From Aphanothece sp. CMT-3BRIN-NPC111 (GTDB lineage: Bacteria > Cyanobacteriota > Cyanobacteriia > Cyanobacteriales > JAHHGU01): 45,167 nt of DNA. Within the stretch, counting starts at the first letter, position 1. Every line of letters starts with the position of its first letter. Below the pieces are notes generated by a model. It made no database searches. It was not told where the DNA came from and saw only the letters and a program-made list of their open reading frames with translations. The stretch lies in the NCBI GenBank assembly GCA_019359765.1, contig JAHHGU010000045.1, positions 1-45,167 of the forward strand. Reading direction: 5' to 3'. Positions 32,744 to 41,739 of this stretch are shown here, one piece after another. The position numbers were made by a program, and so were the translations under genes.

Positions 32744-34861
32744 TCAGGCAGCATCAGACGCAGTTGTTGCCAAACCACTATGCCGCAACAAAGCAACAGT
32801 ACTTGGTTCCCGTCCCCGGAAAGCCTTAAACACTTCCATCGGCGGCTTGCTACCACCAAGGCTCAATACCGTATCGCGGTAACGCAACCCCGTATCAGCT
32901 ACAGCTTCCTCATCATCTAAACCAACTTCTTCAAACGCGGCAAACGCATCCGCGCTGAGAACTTCAGCCCACTTATAGCTGTAATAACCCGCCGCATAAC
33001 CGCCAGCGAAGATATGCCCGAATGCACATAAAAAGGAATCTTCTGGTAGTGGTGGCAAAACAGTAGTCGTTTTGGCAAGGCGGTTCCGCACGTCCGCCGC
33101 CGTTTCATTACCACCCGGACGATAGCGGTGATGCAACTCTATATCTACCAAGCTAAAGTGTAGCTGCCGCAGCATGGCACTACCGCTCATGTAATTCTTC
33201 GCTGCCAATAGCTTTTGATAATAATGCTCTGGCAGGGGTTCCCCAGTTTCATAATGCCGTGCCATGCCCATCAAAGTAGGTCGGTCATAGCACCAGTTTT
33301 CCATAAACTGACTAGCCAGTTCTACCGCGTCCCACTCGACATTATTAATGCCAGCCGCACCCGCATAATCTACCTTAGTCAGCATATGCTGTAAGCCGTG
33401 ACCGAATTCGTGGAATAGCGTTTCCACCTCGCCAAACGTCATCAAACTCGGTTTGTCATCGACTGGGGGCGTTTGGTTGCAGACTAAATAGGCGACGGGT
33501 AAGCGGGTAGTGGGTTTACCATCTTCCGCAATCTTGGCACGACCGATGCAGTCATCCATCCAAGCACCGCCGCGCTTTTCCGCAGGACGGCTGTAAGGAT
33601 CTAAGTAGAAGTAAGCGATGGGGTTGCCAGTTTCATCGGCAATTTGGAAATAACGCACGTCGGGATGCCAAACGGGTGCTTGATTGTCAGCAGGGGTAAC
33701 TGTGGCATTAAACAAGCGTTTTACTAAACCAAATAAGCCATCTAATACTTGAGGAAGCGGGAAATAAGGACGCAATTCTTCTGCGCTAAAAGCAAACTTT
33801 TCTTCGCGCTGGCGTTCTGCCCAAAAACCGACATCCCAGTGTTTAAAATCGCTGGCTTCTGGTGCATTTTTAGAAGCGGCAAAAGCTTTTAATTCTTCCA
33901 ATTCTTTAACCGCAGCATCATAGCTAGCTTGGCGCAGTTCTTCTAATAGTGCTTCTACTGCTTCCACGTTGGGAGCCATTTTACTCGCCAAGCTTAACTC
34001 GGCGTAACTGTTATAACCGAGTAGATTAGCTTTTTCTTGGCGTAACTGTAATATGCGATCGATAATCGGAGTATTATCTAGCTCCCCACTAGAAGCACGG
34101 CTGATAAGAGCTTTGTAGAGTTTTTCCCGCAAGTCGCGCTGAGTACTGTGCTGCATGAAGGGGCCATAACTGGGGAAATCTAAAGTGATGCGCCAAGGGC
34201 CATTTTCTGGCGTGGCGTTTTCTTCGCCAGCATCGCGGGCAGTTTGAGCGGCTAAAGCAAGTAAGCTGGGAGGTAAACCGTCTACTTCTTCTTTGGTTGT
34301 TAAAGTGAGGCTAAAGGCTTTGGTAGCATCTAGGACGTGATTGGAAAAGTTAGTGGCAAGTTCTGCTAGTTCTAGCTGGATGGCGTTGAAGCGATCGCAC
34401 TTTTCACCTTCCAATCCTACACCCGAAAGTTCTGCCTCGCGGATTGCCGCTTCGACAATACGCTGTTGCGCCGACTCTAAACTCTCCCAAGCATCGCTAT
34501 CTCGCAGCGCTTTAAAAGCTTTATACAGCGGTTGACTCTGACCTAATTTATTCCAAAACTGCACCACTTGCGGCTGTACGGTTTCGTGCGCTTCTCGCAG
34601 TTCGGGGCTATTCTTGACACCTGTTAAATGATTGACGATGCCCCAACTCCAGCTAAGACGCTCTACTAATTGTTGTAAAGGTTCTACTAAACCGCTCCAA
34701 GTTGGCGTTACCTTTGGTTCTAAATTGCTAAGCTCAGAGTCGAGTTCTGCCAAGAGTTGAGTCATGGCAGGTACAATATGTTCCGGCTTGACATCTGCAA
34801 ATGGAGGTAAACCTTTGCCTATTAGTAAGGGGTTTTGAGAAATTGTCGCGTTTGCACTCAT
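32744..34861 (-). CDS. prlC: M3-family zinc oligopeptidase (oligopeptidase A type)
   Basis: A 705-residue cytoplasmic metallopeptidase that degrades short peptides, including cleaved signal peptides. The zinc site is HEFGH at 484-488 in LFHEFGHGLQHML, with the third ligand Glu in the following NVEWDAVELASQFMENW block. The N-terminal helical lid includes NPLLIGKGLPPFADVKPEHI. Length and order fit the PrlC/OpdA group. No operon partner is visible; the next gene upstream is 600 bases away. Confidence 0.93.
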   Translation of the reverse strand: MSANATISQNPLLIGKGLPPFADVKPEHIVPAMTQLLAELDSELSNLEPKVTPTWSGLVEPLQQLVERLSWSWGIVNHLTGVKNSPELREAHETVQPQVVQFWNKLGQSQPLYKAFKALRDSDAWESLESAQQRIVEAAIREAELSGVGLEGEKCDRFNAIQLELAELATNFSNHVLDATKAFSLTLTTKEEVDGLPPSLLALAAQTARDAGEENATPENGPWRITLDFPSYGPFMQHSTQRDLREKLYKALISRASSGELDNTPIIDRILQLRQEKANLLGYNSYAELSLASKMAPNVEAVEALLEELRQASYDAAVKELEELKAFAASKNAPEASDFKHWDVGFWAERQREEKFAFSAEELRPYFPLPQVLDGLFGLVKRLFNATVTPADNQAPVWHPDVRYFQIADETGNPIAYFYLDPYSRPAEKRGGAWMDDCIGRAKIAEDGKPTTRLPVAYLVCNQTPPVDDKPSLMTFGEVETLFHEFGHGLQHMLTKVDYAGAAGINNVEWDAVELASQFMENWCYDRPTLMGMARHYETGEPLPEHYYQKLLAAKNYMSGSAMLRQLHFSLVDIELHHRYRPGGNETAADVRNRLAKTTTVLPPLPEDSFLCAFGHIFAGGYAAGYYSYKWAEVLSADAFAAFEEVGLDDEEAVADTGLRYRDTVLSLGGSKPPMEVFKAFRGREPSTVALLRHSGLATTASDAA

Positions 34862-35460
34862 GGTGTTATGTTTAGTAGACCTTATTTCAAGTTTGGTTAA
34901 TCAGCCATCATTTATGTGTGGTGCGAGTATCCACTTCCTGGGAGTGTTACCCGCACTAGAATTATCGTCGCAAAAGTGATATCTCTTATGTAGAGACGTG
35001 CCATGGCGCGTCTCTCAGAAAGCGTAGCGGATCGAGCAGTAAGGCAAGCGTTCCGACAACAATTGAGTAAAGCTATAGTTATTAATCCTAATGATATAGC
35101 AATCCTAAATCATTTGTGAACTTTACCTAAAGCTTTTTCCTTCGTGCCTTTGCGTATTTGTGGTTCATTATAAAAGTATTTTTTCCAAATCAAATAGGTT
35201 TCAAACGTTCAGTTAATATAATTTGAAAAATATAGTAAATTTTAATAAACTCGACTTCAGTGTATACCCAGGAAATGCTTTCTGAAAGCAAGGTATATTT
35301 TATGGCGCTGGATACAGAATCAAAGCAAAACCTACCGTAAAGGGCTTCGCCAAAGTTAAAATAGCTTTTGCACCTCAACTAAACTTTCTGAGTAGTGCGA
35401 TCGCTCTTTAATCTTCCAGACAGAATTGAGCGATCGCTAAATCCGAACAGATAATCTTAC
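34862..35460. other. 599-base gap upstream of the M3 peptidase gene
   Basis: Both flanking genes run leftward, so this gap holds the promoter of the peptidase gene and the 3' end of the Spo0M-like gene. It includes a TAGAGACG-type inverted repeat (34992-35015) and a HIP1 cluster near 35398-35437. A 62-codon leftward frame at 35190-35378 has no recognisable product, and I do not count it as a gene. Confidence 0.5.
34992..35015. repeat. TAGAGACG inverted repeat
   Basis: Arms AGAGACG and CGTCTCT enclose TGCCATGGCG. Fewer bases match than in the copies at 17075-17103 and 20719-20750, because T after the left arm is not matched by A after the right arm. Confidence 0.55.
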
Positions 35461-36237
35461 CTAATGTAAATGGCTTTGGATAATGCCATCAATCATTGCT
35501 TCTAAATCTCCTAGCGGACGGTTTAGGTAATCTGGTGTCACCTGAAAGTGGACATAACGTTCATCCATATCGAATGCTTCTGATAGGAAACCTCCAAAGC
35601 CACGCGCCCGTTTATCCAGTTCCAATAAAACTTCCAACTCATCTGAATTGAAAGATAAAACTACTTCCAGTTCATCCAAGTGACCCCGATATTTGCCCAT
35701 TGGTCGAAACTCAAACTCTTGCACAAACGGATACCTTCCTCGGAAATGAGGACTGTACTCACAATCCACTTTATAAAGTTGAAAGCCAAGGTTTTCGATA
35801 GCATTCAGCACCTGCTGCATCAAGGGGTGTGGATGCACCTGAATATAATCTTTGTCTTTGGGGTCAATGGCGCTAGAAATATCTAAGCCTGTACGTAGAT
35901 AAACTGGCTGGTGTCCCATTGTCAGGGGCGTTTCATAGGGGAGTTGGACAGAAAATGGGATAACTTTCGTTTCTTTTGGCTGCAAGTTAAAGTATTCTGA
36001 AAGACGATACTTCACCAATACGCACTCTTCTGTTACCGTCGAATCCTCGACTTCTCGTTTGTATTCGGTAGCAATGTATAGGTAAATATCCCTAATTTCT
36101 TGGGAGACATCCCCGCCAGTAACGTAAACTTCTCCATTAAGTGTTTCCCCAGGAACGAGTGAATCATTGTACAGACGTGTGTCTACCTTTGCCGCACCAA
36201 TTCCCACGCTGGCTAAAAGCTTCTTGAACATAGACAT
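35461..36237 (-). CDS. Spo0M-like arrestin-fold protein
   Basis: A 258-residue soluble protein of the SpoOM family. It begins FKKLLASVGIGAAKVDTRLYNDSLVPGETLNGEVYVTGGDVSQEIRDIYL, the family's signature N-terminus. Two arrestin-like beta domains follow. The C-terminal block LDKRARGFGGFLSEAFDMDERYVHF is also typical. In Bacillus, Spo0M influences sporulation and cell morphology by an unclear route; in cyanobacteria the function is unknown. A second ATG two codons on (36231) is an equally good start. It is followed on the same strand by no close partner; recF lies 36 bases upstream on the same strand. Confidence 0.88.
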   Translation of the reverse strand: MSMFKKLLASVGIGAAKVDTRLYNDSLVPGETLNGEVYVTGGDVSQEIRDIYLYIATEYKREVEDSTVTEECVLVKYRLSEYFNLQPKETKVIPFSVQLPYETPLTMGHQPVYLRTGLDISSAIDPKDKDYIQVHPHPLMQQVLNAIENLGFQLYKVDCEYSPHFRGRYPFVQEFEFRPMGKYRGHLDELEVVLSFNSDELEVLLELDKRARGFGGFLSEAFDMDERYVHFQVTPDYLNRPLGDLEAMIDGIIQSHLH

Positions 36238-36273
36238 AATTTTTTCCTCGCTTAACGATACCCAATCTTAAAT

Positions 36274-37413
36274 TCAAAACAGACTGTCACCATTCCGGTA
36301 AATCTGTCCTGCTTCAACTAAAAGAATTTGCGAGGAGTTTAACCACTGGGAATCAAAGGAGCCTAAGTGCGTAGTGGTGATCAGGGTTTGAAAGCGGTCT
36401 TGAATGGCATCAAGCAGTTGATTTTGGCGCAGGGGGTCAAGTTCAGCCAGCACATCATCAAGCAGCAGCAACGGTGGTTCACCAACTACTTCTTCAATAA
36501 GCTTTAGCTCTGCCAGTTTCAGTGCCAATACCAGCGTTCGCTGTTGCCCTTGGGAGCCATAAACCCTTGCTGGTGTTGTATTAATAGTGAACTCGACTTC
36601 ATCCCGGTGGGGACCAACAAGGGTTGTACCGTGATGCTTTTCGGCAACGCGCCGCTGCTGGATTTTATCTAAAAATGCCTGCTGTACCTTTTCCGGGTCG
36701 TCTTGCTCCAGACTGACATTGGGAGCATATCTCACTTCCAAGACCTCAGTTTTGCCGCTGATGCTAGCGTGCCAAGTATGGGCAAGAGGAGCTAGCCGTT
36801 GTAAGACTCTAGCCCGACGGCGCGTTACCCTGGAGCCAGTAGTCGCCAGTTGAGCATCCCATAAAGCTAGTTGTGACTCCTGATGCCTTTCTCCTGATTC
36901 CTGACTCCGGACTTCCTTTAAGAGGGCATTGCGCTGCCGCAAAACCTGGTTGTACTGCTGCAAAATATGGGCGTAGATCGGTTCGATCTGGATCAAGAGG
37001 GAATCTAGCCAAGTGCGGCGGCGTTCCGGGGCACCCCGCACCAGATCTAAGTCCAGACTAGAGAACTGCACAGCATTCAAGATACCCAGGAAGTCAATCT
37101 GGCGTCGTAAGGCTTCTTCGTTGAGAGCAACAGTACGACGCCCTTGAGTGCGTAGGATTAAAGCTAAGTCCACCGAGCCGTAAGCGCGTTCCAGGGTAGC
37201 GGTAATTTTACAGTCCGACACTCCTTCGAGTACAAGATCGCGATCGCGCCCCGCTCGATGACTCTTGAGCGTCGATAATAATTCCACCGCCTCTAAAAGA
37301 TTAGATTTCCCCTGAGCATTATTCCCCACCAAAATAGTCTTGGGAGCGCAGAAATCAACCTGCTGCTCCCGGTAGTTACGAAATTGGCGGAGATGAAGAG
37401 TTTTTAAGTACAT
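36274..37413 (-). CDS. recF: DNA replication/repair protein RecF
   Basis: A 379-residue SMC-like ATPase that loads RecA at single-stranded gaps with RecO and RecR. Walker A is GNNAQGKS (30-37), the signature is near YGSQGQQRTLVLALKLAEL, and Walker B is PPLLLLDDVLAELD. The ATG at 37413 (MYLKTLHLRQFRNYREQ) is chosen. An in-frame upstream ATG at 37470 would add 19 residues that family members lack and that are encoded by the tail of a heptamer repeat. It lies between the P-type ATPase and the Spo0M-like gene, all leftward, rather than beside dnaA and gyrB as in many bacteria. Confidence 0.95.
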   Translation of the reverse strand: MYLKTLHLRQFRNYREQQVDFCAPKTILVGNNAQGKSNLLEAVELLSTLKSHRAGRDRDLVLEGVSDCKITATLERAYGSVDLALILRTQGRRTVALNEEALRRQIDFLGILNAVQFSSLDLDLVRGAPERRRTWLDSLLIQIEPIYAHILQQYNQVLRQRNALLKEVRSQESGERHQESQLALWDAQLATTGSRVTRRRARVLQRLAPLAHTWHASISGKTEVLEVRYAPNVSLEQDDPEKVQQAFLDKIQQRRVAEKHHGTTLVGPHRDEVEFTINTTPARVYGSQGQQRTLVLALKLAELKLIEEVVGEPPLLLLDDVLAELDPLRQNQLLDAIQDRFQTLITTTHLGSFDSQWLNSSQILLVEAGQIYRNGDSLF

Positions 37414-37462
37414 TGGTGATAGGTGATTGTTAGTAGTTAGTAGAAAGTCAGGCTTTATTACC

Positions 37463-37490
37463 ACTAACAACTAACGACTAACAACTAACC
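37463..37490. repeat. heptamer tandem repeat (ACTAACA/ACTAACG/ACTAACC)4
   Basis: Four consecutive ACTAACN units, ending two bases before the ATPase stop codon on the minus strand. It is the same class as the repeats at 13811-13852 and 20764-20796 and explains the false upstream extension of recF. Confidence 0.85.
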
Positions 37491-37491
37491 A

Positions 37492-40365
37492 TTACCCATT
37501 TGCCCTTTTGTGGTAGAAGCGAATAAACAACTTCTCTAGTTCTACCCAAACAAACATCAAGGCACTGAAACCAAAGCAAACCAAAAGTTCGTCTAGGCTC
37601 AGCCAGTGAAGATTAAAGAACTCTCGTAGTGGTGCGACGTAGATCAGCAGCAGTTGCAATGCCGTGGTTATAGTCACTGCTCCTAGTAAAAACGGATTAG
37701 TGAAGGGATTTAACTCTATCGTCAGCCGGGTGTTTGAGCGAACCGCCAAGGCATGACCCATTTGAGCAATGCAGAGGGTGGTAAATACCATCGTCTTCCA
37801 GGTGTCTTGATCTCGCGGATACCCAGGTGCATGGGTATGTTGGTAAGCCCACCACATCAAAGCAATGGTGATAATACCAAAGATAATGCCTATGCGAATC
37901 ATGTAAGACCCTAGACCGCGTGCAAAGATGCTCTCGCGGGGGCTGAAGGGTGAACGGCGCATGACATCGGGTTCTGCTGGTTCCACAGCTAGGGCAAGAG
38001 CGGGTAAACCATCTGTTACTAAGTTCATCCACAGAATTTGCAACGGCGCAAGGGGAACACCTCCTAGACCGATTATGGGAGCGGCAGCGATTGTTATCAC
38101 CTCGCCAATGTTGCTGCCCAGGATGTACTTGATAAACCGACGAATATTGCTGTAAACCACGCGCCCTTCTTCTACAGCGTGAACAATGGTGGCAAAGTTA
38201 TCGTCGAGTAGCACCATGTCGCTGGCTTCTTTACTAACATCGGTGCCTGTGATACCCATAGCAATACCGATGTCTGCTTGTTTAAGGGCTGGAGCATCGT
38301 TGACACCATCGCCAGTCATTGCCACAAATCTACCGCGACTCTGGAGGGCTTGGACGATACGCAGTTTGTGTTCTGGGGCAACGCGGGCGTAGATGCTAAC
38401 GTGGTCAACTTGTTGCTCTAGTTCTTCTTGGCTGAGTTTTTGCAACTCCTGACCCGTAAGGACGCGATCGCCTTCAGTGGCAATTCCTAAGTCATGTGCG
38501 ATCGCCTGTGCCGTTAGTTGATGATCCCCAGTAATCATCACGGGTCGAATACCTGCTTGCCGACATTCAGCTACTGCATCCCGCACTTCCAGTCGTGGCG
38601 CATCCAGCATTCCCACTAAACCCAGCCATACCAAATCTTGCTCTGTCGTTTCTTCCGATCTTTCCTCTGGGATAGTGTTCAAAGCCTTGTAGGAAAAACC
38701 CAATACACGCAGGCCCTTTCCCGCCATCTGGTTATTCTGCTCTAGGATCTGAGTTCGTTGCGCTGCGGTTAAAGGCTGGATTTTCTCACCCAGTTGAATC
38801 TGGGTACAGCGCTCCAAAATTAATTCTGGAGAGCCTTTGGTAAACATTAAGTAAGGTGATTTGTCAGGAGTAAGATTGCCTATGCCGGAATTTTGGCAAC
38901 TCACGCTCATCCGCTTGCGTTCAGATGAAAAAGGAAACTCGCTAACGCGGGGCATCTGACGGCTTAGAGGCTCCTTATCAATGCCTCCCTTACCAGCGAG
39001 GACAATCAGCGCTCCCTCTGTGGGATCTCCTAAAATTGTCCACTCGTCCTTCTCGTGCTGCAATAAGGAGTCATTGCAAATTACACAGGCAACCAGCAAA
39101 GGTTGGAGTTCTGGATTTTGGTCAGGATTGCTGACTGCGTCCTGGGTGCCATTCTCTATATAAAACTCCCCTGTGGGGACGTAACCTTCGCCAGCGATAC
39201 GGAACGTTTGGCTAGCCGTCTCTACCCGTTGCACCACCATTTTGTTTTGGGTGAGGGTGCCAGTTTTATCTGAACAGATAGTTGTAACTGAACCTAGTGT
39301 CTCTACTGCTGGCAGTTTGCGAATCAGAGCGTTACGGCGAACCATGCGCTGCGTTCCTAGTGCCAGGGTAACGGTGATTACAGCGGGTAAGCCCTCTGGT
39401 ACAACCGCTACAGCCATACTCAGAGAAACTTCCACCAATTCTTGTAACACACCCCCCAACTTATTCCAATCCCAGTTGGTGGTAATGCCGCTGTGGATTA
39501 ATCCCCCCACTATCACCAGGAAAACTAAAATTAACGAACCTGATACCAGCACGTTGCCCAATTGGGTCATCCGCTGTTGTAGGGGAGTCGGTTCGCTTTC
39601 TACTGCTTGCAGCATGGAGGCAATTCGCCCCAGCTCAGTCTTCATGCCAGTCCCAGTCACGATCGCTTTGGCGCGTCCTAGAACGACTTCGGTTCCCTGA
39701 AAGACTAAGTTGACGCGATCGCCCAGAGGTGTATCATCTGGCAGATGTAGCGCCGCTTGTTTGTTCGCTGCATGGGCTTCGCCAGTGAGGGCCGATTCTC
39801 TGATTTGCAGGCTAGACTCCTCAATCAGGCGACCATCTGCTGCCAGTTGCACCCCAGCTTCCAGGAGCATTACATCCCCTGGCACTAGCTCCTTAGCTTC
39901 CACATCAAATGTTCTGCCATCACGGATGACGCGCACTTTCGGGGAGGAAAGCTTTTTGAGGGCTGCGAGGGCTTTTTCCGCCCGACTTTCCTGGAGGTAG
40001 CCCAATACGCCGTTGAGGATGACAATTGACAAAATTGCCACTGTATCCTTAAAGGGGATTTCACCGGGTTTTAATCTTCCTGCTTGCCAATCCAGCGCGT
40101 CTAAGATGCCAGAGATCAGGGCGACGGCAATCAGCATCAACAACATGATGTTGGTGAACTGATCGAGGAGGATCTGCCAGGTACTGCGGCCAGCAGTTTC
40201 CTCTAGTTCATTAAGACCATATTGCTGCCGCCGCTCTTGTACTTGCTGGGTAGTTAACCCAGCGTTGCGATCGCTGCCTAATAACTCCAGCGTTTTCTCA
40301 ACTTCTAGCGTGTGCCACGCATTTGCCAAGTCTGGCATAGTATTTGAAGGACTAGATAAGGTCAC
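37492..40365 (-). CDS. pacL: P-type cation ATPase, calcium-pump (P2A) type
   Basis: A 957-residue membrane pump. The phosphorylation motif is DKTGT (Asp366), TGE of the actuator domain is at 194-196, PEGLP in the fourth helix at 323-327, and TGDGVNDAPALKQADIGIAMG in the hinge. The PEGLP helix and the layout of ten membrane helices fit P2A calcium pumps, of which PacL of Synechococcus is a cyanobacterial example; sodium or other cations are not excluded. The start is GTG at 40365, with an ATG nine codons later (40338) an alternative. The C-terminal part has normal length. No regulator gene is adjacent. Confidence 0.9.
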   Translation of the reverse strand: MTLSSPSNTMPDLANAWHTLEVEKTLELLGSDRNAGLTTQQVQERRQQYGLNELEETAGRSTWQILLDQFTNIMLLMLIAVALISGILDALDWQAGRLKPGEIPFKDTVAILSIVILNGVLGYLQESRAEKALAALKKLSSPKVRVIRDGRTFDVEAKELVPGDVMLLEAGVQLAADGRLIEESSLQIRESALTGEAHAANKQAALHLPDDTPLGDRVNLVFQGTEVVLGRAKAIVTGTGMKTELGRIASMLQAVESEPTPLQQRMTQLGNVLVSGSLILVFLVIVGGLIHSGITTNWDWNKLGGVLQELVEVSLSMAVAVVPEGLPAVITVTLALGTQRMVRRNALIRKLPAVETLGSVTTICSDKTGTLTQNKMVVQRVETASQTFRIAGEGYVPTGEFYIENGTQDAVSNPDQNPELQPLLVACVICNDSLLQHEKDEWTILGDPTEGALIVLAGKGGIDKEPLSRQMPRVSEFPFSSERKRMSVSCQNSGIGNLTPDKSPYLMFTKGSPELILERCTQIQLGEKIQPLTAAQRTQILEQNNQMAGKGLRVLGFSYKALNTIPEERSEETTEQDLVWLGLVGMLDAPRLEVRDAVAECRQAGIRPVMITGDHQLTAQAIAHDLGIATEGDRVLTGQELQKLSQEELEQQVDHVSIYARVAPEHKLRIVQALQSRGRFVAMTGDGVNDAPALKQADIGIAMGITGTDVSKEASDMVLLDDNFATIVHAVEEGRVVYSNIRRFIKYILGSNIGEVITIAAAPIIGLGGVPLAPLQILWMNLVTDGLPALALAVEPAEPDVMRRSPFSPRESIFARGLGSYMIRIGIIFGIITIALMWWAYQHTHAPGYPRDQDTWKTMVFTTLCIAQMGHALAVRSNTRLTIELNPFTNPFLLGAVTITTALQLLLIYVAPLREFFNLHWLSLDELLVCFGFSALMFVWVELEKLFIRFYHKRANG

Positions 40366-40505
40366 GGGGTTAGGAACTGAATTTACTATTAAAACCTACA
40401 GATTCCGATCATAGTATCCTGACGCTTATCGTAGCGATAGAGCGCGGAACTTATGACGACAAGTTAAAGAGAGCGACGGGGTGGCTGGCAAGACGAGTCG
40501 GCTCC

Positions 40506-41417
40506 TCACTCTTCATCACTTTTTTCTAAGCCGGGAACCACCTGCAACTTAGGAACAAAAACGGACACAGCCTGGGGAACAAGCCGAAAATGAGCCGGTG
40601 TCTTAGTCACGATTTCACCATCGGCATTGATGGGTCGAGGTTTTTGGGTGTGAATCTCGATGTCCTGCCCTCGCAGGGCACGCACCGCAGTCCAGCTGGC
40701 CTGGCTTCCCTGCCGCATTGCTGGCAGCAAGGCGAGGATCTGCCACCAGTGTTGAATTTCCAAGCTGTATAGATCCAGCTGTTGGTCGTTGATAGTTGCA
40801 TCCTCAGCTACAACCATGCCACCACCATAAAAGCGTCCGTTACCAACGGCAATTTGAATGGTTTTTACCGGAATTGAATCACCGTTGATACGAATTTCTG
40901 CCTTAAAGGGTCGGGCTTTGCGAAACGCTTGCAGGGCAGCTGCGGCATAAGCAAATACTCCCCATTTGCGCTTAGTTTCTTTGGTAAGCTGCCGCGTAAT
41001 TTGAACGCTGAGTCCGAGGCTGGCAACGTTGAAGAAGTGCTTGTTGTTCACACAGCCCAAGTCAATCCGCTGGGTATTGCCGCCAGCAATAATCTGGCAA
41101 GCTTGTGGTATAGATTGAGGAATAGCAAGGGTTCGAGCTAAGTCGTTTGCGGTTCCCAGTGGCAAAATGCCCAATGGCAGCTGGGTATCTACTAAACCCT
41201 CGGCTACCGCATTCAGTGTGCCATCGCCGCCACCAACAATCACTAGGTCAACCTGATGTTGGTACTGGCAGATAATTTCAGGCAGTTGCTGTGGTTTTTC
41301 TGTTGACTTCTCTAGCAGATCGAAGCCTAGCGCCTGCAATTCGTTAACCGCCTCAGAGATAGTATCTTCTCCTCGCCGCGAGCGGCGATTAACCAACAAC
41401 AAAGCTCGCTGGCTCAT
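40506..41417 (-). CDS. diacylglycerol/lipid kinase-family protein
   Basis: A 303-residue cytoplasmic enzyme of the YegS/diacylglycerol kinase catalytic-domain family. Key blocks are LLVNRRSRRGED, VIVGGGDGTLNAVAEGL (GGGDGT at 62-67) and LGILPLGTANDLARTL. The acceptor lipid cannot be assigned from sequence. An in-frame ATG at 41534 would add 39 residues in front of MSQRALLLVN. The ATG at 41417 is preferred because AAGGAG precedes it and the family starts there. It lies between the ATPase gene and dnaK, separated from both. Confidence 0.88.
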   Translation of the reverse strand: MSQRALLLVNRRSRRGEDTISEAVNELQALGFDLLEKSTEKPQQLPEIICQYQHQVDLVIVGGGDGTLNAVAEGLVDTQLPLGILPLGTANDLARTLAIPQSIPQACQIIAGGNTQRIDLGCVNNKHFFNVASLGLSVQITRQLTKETKRKWGVFAYAAAALQAFRKARPFKAEIRINGDSIPVKTIQIAVGNGRFYGGGMVVAEDATINDQQLDLYSLEIQHWWQILALLPAMRQGSQASWTAVRALRGQDIEIHTQKPRPINADGEIVTKTPAHFRLVPQAVSVFVPKLQVVPGLEKSDEE

Positions 41418-41633
41418 GCTGCTCCTTATAAATAGGTATATAAAATGGCACGGTGGGTTATTATAGCGGAATTTTAGTAAAAATAGCTCTATCTGCTGAG
41501 ATAATGTTTTTATATAGCAGTTAGCAGTTAGCAATTAGCTTTTAGAAATTAGGCAGTTAGAGCAACATCTCGCTTGTGCTTAAAAGCTATTGTCGATTGT
41601 CACTCTTCCCGACAAGGCAACTGGGATAGCAAA

Positions 41634-41680
41634 TAAAAAAAGGGTTGATGATAGCCGCGATCGCGGCTATCATCAACCCT
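41634..41680 (-). terminator. dnaK terminator: perfect 40-bp palindrome with HIP1 at the tip
   Basis: Positions 41641-41680 form a perfect palindrome, AGGGTTGATGATAGCCGCGA followed by its reverse complement. HIP1 (GCGATCGC) is at the centre. Reading leftward, the arm is followed by TTTTTTTATTT, giving a strong Rho-independent terminator about 60 bases after the dnaK stop. A perfect palindrome can hardly form a loop, so the tip would open. Confidence 0.85.
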
Positions 41681-41739
41681 TGCTTTAAATATAGCGGTCA
41701 GTAATTAGTTAGGGATTTTCTACCCTAAGCGCTCCTAAA

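Noticed and set aside
35190..35378. 62-codon leftward frame in the gap before the M3 peptidase gene
   Set aside because: The translation has no family pattern, no ribosome site and AT-driven composition; probably chance.
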